Shown here piece after piece: positions 11,894 through 22,632 of a DNA stretch of 64,000 nucleotides. Source of the DNA: Strongylocentrotus purpuratus (taxonomy: Eukaryota > Echinodermata > Echinoidea > Camarodonta > Strongylocentrotidae); contig NW_022145606.1 of the NCBI RefSeq assembly GCF_000002235.5, positions 20,789,539 through 20,853,538 on the forward strand. Direction: 5' to 3'. Below the pieces are notes generated by a model. The model was not told the origin of the DNA. It ran no database searches and saw only the letters and a program-made list of their open reading frames with translations. Every line of letters begins with the position of its first letter. Within the stretch, counting starts at the first letter, position 1. A program made the translations under genes and the position numbers.

Positions 11894-12828
11894 ATTACGT
11901 ATAGCTAATGAAAAAAATCATGATAACCTGGCAAAGGAGGTAACCCATGACACTCTTTTCCGTTTCCTCTTTATTCAACAGTCCCATCTAGAGAATATAT
12001 GAATTCGATGAGGCATTTGGGAAAGATTTTACATTAACAAACATCTTTACCTAGACACGAATAGGAAACAGAATCTGGAATGCTTTGATAAAACTGACAT
12101 TTATCAAGGTGGTCAGTGGAACAACCACCGGTATAAAGACATTTAAACTTTTTGCGTTATCATGACCCTGAGGTAAAAAAAAAAAAATTCACTTTTATAT
12201 GTAAAATCCAGTGAATATGTAAAACAATACACTTCTATGTCGTTGAATATTATTCTTTTAATCGTAATTCCATTATGTTTTGTCGGTCAGGATGATTTCT
12301 CTACTCAGAATTACAACATTACCCACACTGATTGAGCCACAGTGCAGCTGCAACTGACAAAGTGCATTGCATTGTACTTTGACATCATTTGTTTTTCTCA
12401 CATTTGACGAGTTACAGTGATGACTACACACTACCCGGTCAAGTTGACATGCTGCATTATATCATACCTGATATATACCTGATCTACTTCCTGGTATTTG
12501 TTAACCCATTCCCTTTTTGAACCGGGTTATTTCTGTATTAAAGCTATGGGGAATATTTTTAATCAGTAGCAAACATGTAAACTTCCATTAGAAATTAATT
12601 TAAACTTATGTCTTAATCATGTTTAGATAATGTAGGCCCCTGCTAACCAGCTTTACGCATTGTCATTGGTAAATATGTTATTGAATGTAAATCGTGCCTA
12701 ATTTTCATCATCGTACTTGCAATAATTTCACTCCCTATCACAGTTTTTCAAAGTATCTAAGCAACAGGTTGTTTTATATTTAGATATAGAAACACTTATG
12801 TAAATATATTTAGTTTGAACTGTTTATG

Positions 12829-12834
12829 AATAAA
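12829..12834 (+). promoter_or_regulatory. Poly(A) signal AATAAA, likely end of gene A
   Basis: AATAAAGTGTAATG follows about 950 bp of repeat-free sequence after the candidate stop at 11893. The start of low-complexity, repeat-rich DNA shortly beyond fits a transcript end near 12850. Confidence 0.4.
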
Positions 12835-12849
12835 GTGTAATGATGATCG

Positions 12850-13299
12850 ACGATGTAGATCATAAAAACCCACCTATTTGGGAAATGTGAGAATTTTTTG
12901 AAGCATACGAATTTGGCTTTTTATCAAGTTTAATATGGTTTTGGGTATATGTTTCATTTATCTTTTTTGTTAGTTTATGTTTGCCTTCCAAAAGTTTTGG
13001 AAAGCATTTTGAATTTTAAAAATAACTTAAATCTGGAATTGGATGATTTCCCTAAACTTTGTACAAACATAATACTTGTATATGGGATGATTTTGATGGC
13101 GAAATACTGCAGAAAATGCATGCTTTAATACAGATATTGTGGACCTTCTAACATATGTAACTTTACACGCCTTCAACGCTGAGTAACCCCCCCCCCCCCC
13201 ACCCAGTCGATTGGGGGAGAGATGAAGGAAAAGTAAACAGAACATGAAATAATACATAATGTATTTTTTTGGGGGGAGGGGGGCAAGAGGCCCTCCCGA
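12850..13299. other. No gene seen
   Basis: Contains a C15 tract (13186-13200) and a short G-rich/C-rich inverted pair at 13266-13300 that looks like a decayed transposon end. Open frames here are low-complexity artefacts. Confidence 0.4.
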
Positions 13300-13540
13300 T
13301 TTTATATATGCTCGTTTGTTTCTGTCCCGGGTCTCTGTCTTTATTGTTGTTGATGATCGTTATCCCATTTCCTAGACACCAAGTGCTCAACATAATATCG
13401 AAACGTTGATAAATGACATAATTGATATTTCTTCTCTCCCATGTGTTCCTACAACATTTGTACACGTACTTCACTTTGTTTTCTCTGTCTGGATTAACAC
13501 TTCAAACAGGCGCGTACGCAGGGGGGGGGGGGGGGGGGGT
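13300..13540. repeat. 230-bp segment, copy 2 of a direct duplication
   Basis: Second copy of 10205-10442, again ending in CAGGCGCGTACGCAGG and a longer G-run of about 18. The copies lie about 3.1 kb apart in the same orientation. Confidence 0.85.
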
Positions 13541-14760
13541 TAGCGATCTAATTGCTAATGGCCTTGTATTACGTTTGGTATTATTCATTATATTCTCGAA
13601 GCATTTCTATCAACAAAATGCAATTCATGTCGTTGCTTCACAACACCATTCGAATTTGAGAGATCATACCCAATGAGTCCCATGGAATGCATGTGGCTGA
13701 TTAATGTATTTGTTATAAGACTGTACATATATTTATTATGAACCTATTGTTTGTATTATATGTACTTATATAATTATGTATAAATGTAAATGCATAAACA
13801 CATAATATTGTTCATTATTTCGACAACTATAACTTGGATTGCTACTAGAATATCACTATTTATTGTATTATAAATTGGTCTGTATGGCAAACGAATTCAC
13901 GGAGTTCATACAAAAAATGCATATATGTGTTGGAAGATTAAATCATTGTGTATTATAGTAATTCCTTTCGTATTTGTGTAATGTCGTTATGTTAATTTTT
14001 AGAAATAAATACGAAATTTAATTCAATTATGTGATACTTAATCAATATGATTTTCGTACCTAATATTTGATCTGTAATTAGAGGAATACATACGAGTTGT
14101 TTATTATTCAATATTTATAATGGCATAGTAAATAAGTGTTTACGTTTTGTTGACAAATATACGTGCACGTAACTCATTAGACGCAGGTTAACTGTATGGT
14201 CTTACTTGCTGGGTATTTTTCCAATTGATTTGAGGGACGAATTCACTTTATAGAAAACAAGACACAATTATAACTCGTTTCGTATCATGGATATGTAGCT
14301 AAAATCAGCACAAGTGATAAATGAGGGGAAAACAAGTCCAGCAGGCAAATTTACTCTGTAATAAAAAAAAGAGTGGAAATTAAGTTGAATTTACTTTATT
14401 TAATGGAATTGAATGTATACAAATAATTTATATGAAATAAAAACATGCAAAGTCAAATAAATAAATACCCCCAAAATCCACTATTGTGATATTTGTATTA
14501 CGCTTTACTTCGTTGTAGAAAGAAATTCCAGGATCAAAATATTAGAACCCATTATTACGAAAGGTTGTTGAAATGTTTGCTTTGGAGTGGATTCAGCTAT
14601 AATTAGAGTGTATTCAAGTCCAAAACGATGTGGTCCATCATATGAGTAACACAAAATGATCCCTTAGATAACATTGGTATCTCAGTTTGTCTCATCAACA
14701 CGTTACTGAAGCATTCTTCTACATAGAATGGGGGAAGAGCCATGGTTATACCAGACAACT
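13541..14760. other. No gene seen; AT-rich
   Basis: No exon-like frame, RNA gene or bordered repeat found. Confidence 0.4.
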
Positions 14761-14774
14761 AAGAATGCTTCATT

Positions 14775-15104
14775 TGTTATTCACACAAAAACAGTACCAA
14801 CTTACTCATACAATGGTGTAAATATGATAATAGTTGATTTGTAAGCGATTCAACACCAATAACAACACCCCCCCCCCAAAAAAAAAAAAATAATAATAAT
14901 AATAAAAAAATAAAAAATAAAAATAAAATAAAATAAAAAAAATAAATAAATAAATAAATGAATAAATAAAAAAAATTAAAAAAAATAAAATAAAATAAAA
15001 CAAATAAAACAAATACAAACAAATAAATAGATAAATAAATAAAAATTTAAAAAAAATGAATTTAAAAAGAAAAATGAAAAATAAAAAAAAAGGTAATGCT
15101 AGGA
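14775..15104 (+). mobile_element. Possible A-tailed retroposon with 13-bp target duplication
   Basis: The word AGAATGCTTCATT occurs at about 14762-14774 and again at about 15105-15117. Between them lie about 100 bp of unique sequence, a C9 run and about 200 bp of A-rich (AAAT)n tail. That is the layout expected for a short retroposed insert copied by LINE machinery. The body matches no RNA gene I know. Confidence 0.5.
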
Positions 15105-15477
15105 AAGAATGCTTCATTAACAGTGACTGTTAAAGGGAAAAATTATTATGACAAAAAATGTGTATGTGTCCTAAAAAAGGGGAATGGAAAACGATATCAC
15201 AGATACAATGCAAATATTAAAAATTGGTTGTATTACAACTCTACGACATTTACACGTATGATATATGTACATTAATATAAAGTTGTTAACATTATATTAT
15301 CAGGTGAAGGCAATGGATCAGTCTGGTACTTGAATCCCGAAATTGTGATAAAACTAAACATGAATGTTATCACACATGTCCAAACAATTATTGATGACTC
15401 TTTCATCAAAAAGGGATGATTTGTTCTAGTTTCGCCTTGGACTGATCATGCGTGTCTATGGCAAGCTGTTTGAACAT

Positions 15478-15571
15478 TTATTCCTTTTTCTTAATATCAA
15501 GAATTTATTTCTTGATATCAACAATTTATTTCTTGATACCAAACATTTATTTCTTGATATCAAGAAATAGG
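15478..15571. repeat. Short tandem repeat with TTTATTTCTTGATATCAA units
   Basis: About four units of 22-24 bp containing TTTCTTGATAYCAA, partly self-complementary (TTGATATCAA). It produces the repetitive SRNK peptide on the minus strand, which is not a gene. Confidence 0.8.
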
Positions 15572-16062
15572 AATAATTATATACCTTACTTAAGAAATCC
15601 AGCCATCTGATTGGTCGAATTGCATTCATAAACTTCAACTGTTCCTGTAAAATTCCCGGTAACCATGCATAAAACATTTCAATATTTTTAATAACCATGG
15701 TTATTAAAAAAATAGGTCAGTCTCCATGGTTACCCCATAGGTTTACATGTTAAAAAATGGTTTGAGCGATGGAGGATACCATACGTATGCGAAAAATTGG
15801 TCGGCAATTTCAATACAATTGAATCTCGATCGATCTTACCGACAATTTTATCTTGCATTGTTGACATGAAGACGAAAATTAACTCTCAAAAAAAAAAACA
15901 ACATCTGCCGATAGATCTTGATCTAAGTTCGTGCCAATATGCATTGCAAAAGTAAAAGAAGGGTCCGTTTCATGGAGCTTTTGCGAAGCATCCCTCACGC
16001 GGAGCCGTTTTCAATCCATTTTAATGTATATATTGGAGAAAACTGCCAAGCATGTGAACGGC

Positions 16063-16142
16063 GTGCGATAGCCGAGTGGTCTAAGCGTTGGTTTTCGATA
16101 CACCTCTTGTTGTACGCAAGAGTTCGACTCCCGTCTTCGACA
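16063..16142 (+). tRNA. Degenerate class-II tRNA-like sequence
   Basis: An A-box-like TAGCCGAGTGG and a B-box-like AGTTCGACTCC are correctly spaced, and a 6-bp hairpin (CTCTTG/CAAGAG) sits where a Leu/Ser-type long variable arm would be. Acceptor and T stems pair poorly, so I read it as a tRNA pseudogene or the head of a tRNA-derived SINE, not a working tRNA. Anticodon not assigned. Confidence 0.4.
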
Positions 16143-16200
16143 AAAATGTAAATTATTTTTTATTTTTTATTTTTTAGTCTATTTTTTTTCGGCATATAAA

Positions 16201-16365
16201 AGTATTAATGACTGCTTTAATATTCGAGAAATAGTTGTTTTCATACGCTCTCGGGAAGGTTACAATTGAGCTATTCCCCTCGGCAAGCCTCGGGGAATAG
16301 CACAATTCTAACCTTCCCTTGAGCGTAATAAAACAACTATTTCTCTCAAAGCAGTCATTAATACT
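16201..16365. repeat. Near-perfect 165-bp palindrome
   Basis: Arms of about 75 bp (16201-16281 and 16290-16365) with few mismatches fold around CCCCTCGGCAAGCCTCGGGG. Shared words include AGTATTAATGACTGCTTT and GAAATAGTTGTTTT. Likely the core of a foldback MITE; outer ends not resolved. Confidence 0.85.
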
Positions 16366-16377
16366 ATAATGTTAACA

Positions 16378-16455
16378 CGGCCTACCATGGACACGCAAGA
16401 TCAGTGGACGTTCACGCCGTTCTCGTCCGCCCAATCCAAAAGTCCCTAATAATAC
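16378..16455. mobile_element. Solo right end of the 26546-27080 MITE family
   Basis: Matches the last ~75 bp of the element at 26546-27080, including GACACGCAAGATCAG, TTCTCGTCC and the terminal AATCCAAAAGTCCCTA. No matching left end is visible nearby. Confidence 0.65.
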
Positions 16456-16498
16456 ACCACATGACAACATTTGCAGTTGATACCCAGTAGTTACACAT

Positions 16499-16733
16499 TG
16501 GTGCACTTGTTATCGTCCCGAAGATATCACAGCTATGAACTTTTGAGCGTTGTAATCACTTAGTATCTTAAGATTCATCAGGGGGAAAATGTCAACTGAT
16601 TATGACAGGTGTTGGTATGGACAACTACCCTAAAAAAGGAAGGAGGGATAGAGGTCGGGGAGAATGTTTTATTAGAGCTCAAAGGTCAATGACTCCTGCC
16701 TGTGATATCTTCGGGACGATAACCAATAAACCA
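16499..16733. repeat. Inverted repeat, 33-bp arms
   Basis: TTATCGTCCCGAAGATATCA at about 16510-16530 is repeated as its reverse complement at about 16701-16722. The arms are 33 bp with ~165 bp between. Probable small foldback or MITE fragment. Confidence 0.8.
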
Positions 16734-16784
16734 AACTCATCGATCCTTTGGCAAGGCACGGCGCGGTCAACCGGTCAAAGAGTT

Positions 16785-19050
16785 TTAATTTCTTTATTGT
16801 CATGCACAAATAAAAGGATGGCATAAAAATCATCTCACGACTCACATTTGTGACATTAATACATTAATATATCATAAACAAATAACTACAAATTACATAA
16901 AAACATAACAATGTAATACAATTTAATATCTCTGTTGAGAGCCAGAGGAATGCCAACCCGTATTTTGTTGTACTCCCCTGGCGTTCAACAACAAATAATT
17001 ACTTAAAAATATTCCATAAAATGTACATGACAACAATCAATGGCAAACAAATTACAGCCAAGATCGAAAATCAATTATTACAAATTTCAGATAAAAACTG
17101 ATTAGTTTTGCTGGCAGACAAAGACTATCCGTATATCATACTGGATGTGAAAGGGGAGAGACAAGAAAGAGAAAGAAAGACAGAAAGAAAGAAACAGAGA
17201 AAGAGAGAAAAGGAGTACAGAGAAAGAGAGAGGGGGAATAGAGAGATAAAGGAAGAGAGGAACAGTTCAGTGTAAGATGATGCATGTGCAATTGTATTAA
17301 AACACATTGCTTTGTGATTATAGACATTATTATTATTGCACCTGTGCTTAGTACTGTTACATAACTTATGAAACACTACATGCATGCCAAACAGACAATT
17401 GTATTTAAAGCTAGTACATATACATGTACATACAGATGGAGGAGTAGTACTGTACAGTTGAAAGGAGATAATTGATGTCACATAGAAGAGACGAGGAGAG
17501 AGAGAAGACATACAAGAAAGACAGAAAAAGAAAGAAAAGGAAAGATAGAAAAGAGGGGAAAAGTGCAATCGAAATATTTAATGTATTGTCGATTGGAAAG
17601 GTCCACAAGTCACTTACATTTCCCCAACTCTATAAAAAAACACTAACGAACCAACCATATCAGCAGGAAGGACCTCTTCCTCCCTTGACCTTATATAAGC
17701 CGAAGAGAGGCACACAGAAAGACTGAGAGACATATGAAAGAGAGAGAGAAGAAGAAGGGAGAGGAGACAGAAAGATATAGATAAATAGAATTAGAGTATC
17801 GGGGGAAGTATCGGAGCTGAACAGGGTCACTCATTTACAAAAAGTGTTGTTAAATTCTTCTATTGCAATTGGGAGATAGGACCTCTTGAACCTATCAGTT
17901 TTTATTCTAGGCAGCCTTATTCTTCCTGATCTATTAGAGACCACTTCCTTATGCAGAAGGTGATTATAATCATTCACAATCACTTGCAACTCAGCTAAAA
18001 ATGCCTTTGTGTAACATCGTCAATCTCTTTCACAGAGACCCCAGTTACTCTGCTGACATGTGTCACTATCCTATTCAAGTTTAATTTGTTTTTCCTATTA
18101 AGGCTGCTAAACCAGGCTTGACGGCAAAATAGATGACTGACTGAATGACACATTAGTAGAACAGGAACATTGTTACAATTTTCCCATGTAATGCTTTCAT
18201 CGTTATTAGAAAATATATACACCGGTTACCTTTGATTTGTATTACCTTGGGATTACTATCCCACTTTAGTTTGTTATCAATTACAATTCATAGGTATTTA
18301 CATTCAGCAACCTGTTGTATGGCTTTCCCATCAATGTACAGGGACAAGTGATTTGTGCCAATATTTTGTCGGTAGTCAAAGATCATTTCATGAGGGTTTG
18401 TGGCATTTGGAACAAGTGAATTATCTTCGCTCCAAGAAACAAACTTATCAACGGTATCCCTATATGCAACGTCATCGTTGTTGGTGATCAAGCCAATGAA
18501 CCAAGACTTGTCATCTGCATACTTTACTACGTGACAAGGTGAACCATTTGAGCAAGAGAAATCACTAGTAAGCAAGGTATAAATGATGGGCAAGAGCACA
18601 CATCCTTGTGAAGTGCCTGTGTCTAACTTGGGACCTAACATTTCCAAAAAGTACTTGGTGCACCATGTTTGTCATGAAATCCCTTAACCATTGACATAAT
18701 TTGGGATTCACAACACTGCTTAGTTTGTTTCACCAAGGTTCCAGGAACTATCGTATTAAATGCAGAAGAAAAATCTACAAAGAGTATCCTAGCATAATAT
18801 GTACCAGTTCCTTCCAAATGTTTACAAACTGTATGTAACAGGTAACCGATGGGCAACGTGGCAAGAGGTGCAACGTTACGATAGTTGCTGTTTCAGGAGA
18901 GGTAGGCCTAGTGCACCACGATGTTTCATGAGAGACGACTACTAGAGCCAGTTCCGAGGACTTCCTCGCAAAAACGGCACGCCAGTGTTCCATCGTATTC
19001 CGTTCATGGGAACCAGTCGTTTTGAACGACGACAATGCCAGACCACCCTT
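16785..19050 (-). mobile_element. 5'-truncated Rex1/Babar-like LINE
   Basis: Read on the minus strand. Reverse transcriptase pieces occur in order: RILFVDFSSAFNTIVP (near 18750), TSQGCVLLP, VVKYADD (catalytic YADD at 18510-18521), and a C-terminal part with WFSSLNRKNKLNLNRI (near 18100) and SGRIRLPRIKTDRFKR (near 17900). The 3' end carries ACAATAAAG at about 16795, typical of this group. The RT is broken into at least three frames, and AG microsatellites interrupt the 3' UTR. No 5' region (endonuclease) is present, so this is a dead copy. Confidence 0.8.
17150..17265. repeat. GA-rich microsatellite
   Basis: Run of AGAGA, AAAGA and GGGA words inside the 3' region of the LINE. Its minus-strand translations give spurious serine/leucine-rich frames. 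A second GA-rich block lies at 17490-17565 and a third at 17725-17785. Confidence 0.9.
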
Positions 19051-19499
19051 GAGGGCTCAGCTTCCGCCTTACGTTGAACCACTCATCCAGGGGGCGTTTC
19101 ACAAAGCCTTTTTTTCAATGACAAATGACAAAAATCAGTGAAAAAATTTGCTGATAACCAATCAGAAGCAAGGATTTCAGTAGCTTATAACATAAAGTTT
19201 CATTTGTCACTGATGACAAGTTTTGTGAAACGCCCCCCCCCCCCCAGGTTAAGCTCCTGCCTCCTTACTCTCCGTTCCTTAACTACACCAAGATTGCCCA
19301 TTCTGCCCATCAACAGTTAAGAGGGATTTGGCATGTCCTGGTATGCAGCATGCAATGGGTGATCGGGAAGCTGCTGAACAGGCCAGGCGCGGATCCAGGA
19401 TTTCTTAGGGGGGGGGGCCCAAATTTGAAATTATGCGAGCCAAAAATTGGAACGTAATGGTGACCAGCAGTGACGTAATGCGGGGGGGGGGTTGGGTGC

Positions 19500-21210
19500 A
19501 GGGAGGGGCGAGTTTCCCCCTCCCTCCTCCTCGAAACGCGATAGCTTTGACGTTTCATTAAATTATTAGAGAAAGAAGACGATTCATAGTACCGTTCTCG
19601 TAAATAATCCTCTTCTGAATTCAGGTTCACCCCTCCCGCGCGAAGCGCGGAAACTTTTACGTTTCATTAAATCATTAGAGAAACAAGACGATTCGTTGTA
19701 CAGTTCTCGACTCTTAATCCTCGTCTGAATACAGTTTCCCCTCTCCCGCGCGAAGCGCGGAAGCTTTTACGTTTCATTAAATCATTAGAGAAACAAGACG
19801 ATTCGTTGTACATTTCTCGACTCTTAATCCTCGTCTGAATTCAGTTTTCCCCCTCCCGCGCGAAGCGCGGAAGGTTTTACGATTCATTAAATCATTAGAG
19901 AAACAAGACGATTCGTTGTACATTTCTCGACTCTTAATCCTCGTCTGAATTCAGTTGTCCCCCTCCCGCGCGAAGCGCGGAAGCTTTTACGATTCATTAA
20001 ATCACTAGAAAAGGAAGACTATTCGTTGTACCGTTCTCGAAAATAATCCTCATCTGAATTCATTTTCACCGCCCTCCCCCAGGCCCCTCCTGCGCGAAGC
20101 GCGGAAGCTTTTACGATTCATTAAATCATTAGATACAAGACGATTCGTTGTACATTTCTCGACTCTTAATCCTCGTCTGAATTCAGTTTTCCCCCTCCCG
20201 CGCGAAGCGCGGAAGGTTTTACGATTCATTAAATCATTAGAGAAACAAAACGATTCGTTGTACATTTTTCGACTCTTAATCCTCGTCTGAATTCAGTTGT
20301 CCCCCTCCCGCGCGAAGCGCGGAAGCTTATACGATTCATTAAATCACTAGAGAAAGAAGACTATTCGTTGTACCGTTCTCGAAAATAATCCTCATCTGAA
20401 TTCATTTTCACCGCCCTCCCCCCGGCCCCTCCTGCGCGAAGCGCGGAAGCTTTTACGATTCATTAAATCATTAGAGAAAGAAGACGATTCGTTGTACAGT
20501 TCTCGACTCTTAATCCTCGTCTGAATTAAGTTTTCCCCTCCCGCGCGAAGCGCGAAATCTTTTACGATTCATTAAATCATTAGTGAAAGAAGACGATTCG
20601 TTGTACCGTTCTCGACTCTTAATTCTTGTCTAAATGTAGTCCCAACCCCCCAACCCCTCCTGCGCGAAGCGCGGAAGCTTTGACGTTTCATTAAATTATT
20701 AGAGAAAGAAGACGATTCGTTGTACCGTTCTCGAAAATAATCCTCGTCTGAATTCAGTTACCCCCCCCCCTCCCGCGCGTAGCGCGGAAGCTTTTACGAT
20801 TCATTAAATTATTAGAGAAAGAAGACGATTCGTTGTACCGTTCTCGAAAATAATCCTCGTCTGAATTCAGTTACCCCCCCCCCCTCCTGCGCGTAGCGCG
20901 GAAGCTTTTACGATTCATTAAATCATTAGAGAAAGAAGACAATTCGTTGTACCGTTCTCGACTCTTAATTCTTGTCTAAATTCATTCCCACCCCCCCCCC
21001 TCCTGCGCGAAGCGCGGAAGCTTTTACATTTCTTTAAATCTTTAGAGAAACAAGACGATTCGTTGTACCGTTCTCGATGCTTAATCCTCGTCCGAGTTCA
21101 GTTTCCCCCCTCCCGCGCGAAGCGCGGGGGCTTTTACGTTTCATTAAATTATTAGAGAAAGAAGACGATGCGTTGTACCGTTCTCTACACTAATCTTTGT
21201 CTGAATTTTA
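19500..21210. repeat. ~110-bp satellite array with a GCGAAGC hairpin in each unit
   Basis: About 14 full units of 108-125 bp plus diverged edge units. Each starts CCTCCCGCGCGAAGCGCGG, then GCTTTTACGATTCATTAAAT, AAGACGATTCGTTGTAC and TCCTCGTCTGAATTC. The unit core CCGCGCGAAGCGCGG is a perfect 6-bp inverted repeat around GAA. Two units (near 20773 and 20887) have GTA instead. A three-unit block (about 345 bp, from about 19850) is repeated at about 20195, a higher-order pattern. Confidence 0.95.
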
Positions 21211-21340
21211 AAGATGTTCTTTGTCTGCTCCTTTTTCTTTCTACGTCCTCTTTCTTTTCTCTCCTCTTCTTTTTTAGGGGGGGCGGCGGTTATTGTTTGG
21301 GTACCGCCCCCACCGCCCCCACCGCCCCCACCGCCCCCCT

Positions 21341-21356
21341 GGCTACGCGCCTGCGG
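21341..21356. mobile_element. Internal hAT-type right end
   Basis: CCTGGCTACGCGCCTG is the reverse complement of CAGGCGCGTAGCCAGG, close to the ends of the surrounding element and to the 10414 and 13506 ends. It follows a (CCGCCCCCA)n tract and suggests one hAT copy nested in, or recombined with, another. Confidence 0.55.
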
Positions 21357-21359
21357 TCA

Positions 21360-21960
21360 GATTAACACATTTTGATACCTCGTCCGACCCTGGAAGCTCA
21401 GACGTTTAAGGCAATAAATAACGGTCAGACAAGCATTCAGGGGCCCGCCTTAGGGCCCCTGGTGGGGTCGAGGCGGTGGAGCCCCCGGAAGCTCGGGGTT
21501 TTTAGGCGTTTAATTACGGTCAGATGAGCATTTTTTATAATCCTTATTATTTTGTCACACTGGCAGGACACTTAGGCGTGGGGTCAAGGGGACAAAGCCC
21601 CCCAAAATCAGGGGTTTTAGGCATTAAATTACCGTCAACTGAGCATCGAAGGGCCCGTCTTAGGGCCCAAGGTGGAATCCTGGGGGCAGAGCCCCGGAAG
21701 CTCAGGGGTTTTAGGCGTTTATTTACGGTCAGATGAGCATTTTGTTATAATCCTTATTATTTTGTGTCACTGGCAGGACACTATTTGGCGTGGGATCCAG
21801 GGGGCGGAGCCCCCCACAATCAGGGGTTTTAGGCATTAAATAACCGTCAGATGAGCATCGAAGGGCCCACCTTAGGGCCCTAGGTGGAATCCAGGGGGTA
21901 GATCCCCCGGAAGCTTAGGGGTTTTAGGCATTTAATCACGGTCAGATGATCATATTTTGA
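21360..21960. repeat. ~245-bp tandem repeat, about 2.4 copies
   Basis: Units alternate two half-repeats sharing AGGGGTTTTAGGC, ACGGTCAGATGAGCAT, GGGCCC(N)TTAGGGCCC and GGGGGCGGAGCCCCC. GC-rich palindromic words (GGGGGCGGAGCCCCC type) recur. Sits inside the hAT-like element right of the hairpin satellite. Confidence 0.85.
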
Positions 21961-22632
21961 TGCCTCTTTATTTGTTAACACTGGCAGTTAACTATTCTTT
22001 CTTTCTTGCTCTCTTTCTTTTTTTTTTTTATTTCTCTTTAATATACTTTTTTTGTTAAAGTGTGTGGGGGGGCTCGAGGCTCCCGATTCCCGCCGTTCCT
22101 CGGGCCCTGACATGTAGGAATCTCAAGAATCATATTTCTTGCCTGGCTGTAAATTTATCATTTGTCATTTTGTCATTTTCCAACAAACGCATAAAAAAGT
22201 ATAATTTACTAAAAAGTGAGGAAAAATCTCGGAAATTATGTCATTTCAGCATTATTTGTAATCCACAATTATGGAATTAGAAATAAAACACGTTTGAATT
22301 TGATTTCCCCCAAGCCCCCCCCCCCCCCTCTCTATCAGTACGCCAGTATCTCCTATTTTCCTTTTTTCTTTCCCTTTCCTTCCTTCTCTATTATTTTTTT
22401 GATTGGGGGGGGGGGCAACAGCCTGGGAGGCAAGGCCCTTTCGCCCCCCCCCCCCCGATCTCCTTCTTCTCCCTTTTCTTTTCTTCTTCCTCTTCTTTCT
22501 TTCCCTTTCTCTCCTCTTTCCCTTTCCCTTCTTTTCCTTTCTTCTCTCTTTTTTTTTTTTTTTTTTTTTTTGCCGGGGGGGGGGGGGCCAAGGCCCGCTC
22601 GGCCCCCCCCTGGATCCGCGCCTGGAACAGGC

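Larger units (their letters stand above)
19384..22624. mobile_element. hAT-like element with 8-bp target duplication, satellite-filled
   Basis: Direct 8-bp flanks GAACAGGC at 19376-19383 and 22625-22632 surround the exact inverted ends CAGGCGCGGATCCAGG and CCTGGATCCGCGCCTG. 8-bp duplication with CAGG-type ends fits hAT. The 3.24-kb interior holds no transposase. It carries two tandem arrays (19500-21210 and 21360-21960), a related internal end (21341-21356) and T/C-rich and G-run tracts near the right end. The borders are seen directly; superfamily is inferred. Confidence 0.85.

Noticed and set aside
14777-15117. Phe/Ile/Leu-rich membrane-protein-like frames
   Set aside because: Minus-strand reading of an (AAAT)n tract.
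19500-21210. CRISPR-like array
   Set aside because: Units are contiguous ~110-bp satellite copies without unique spacers, in a eukaryotic transposon.
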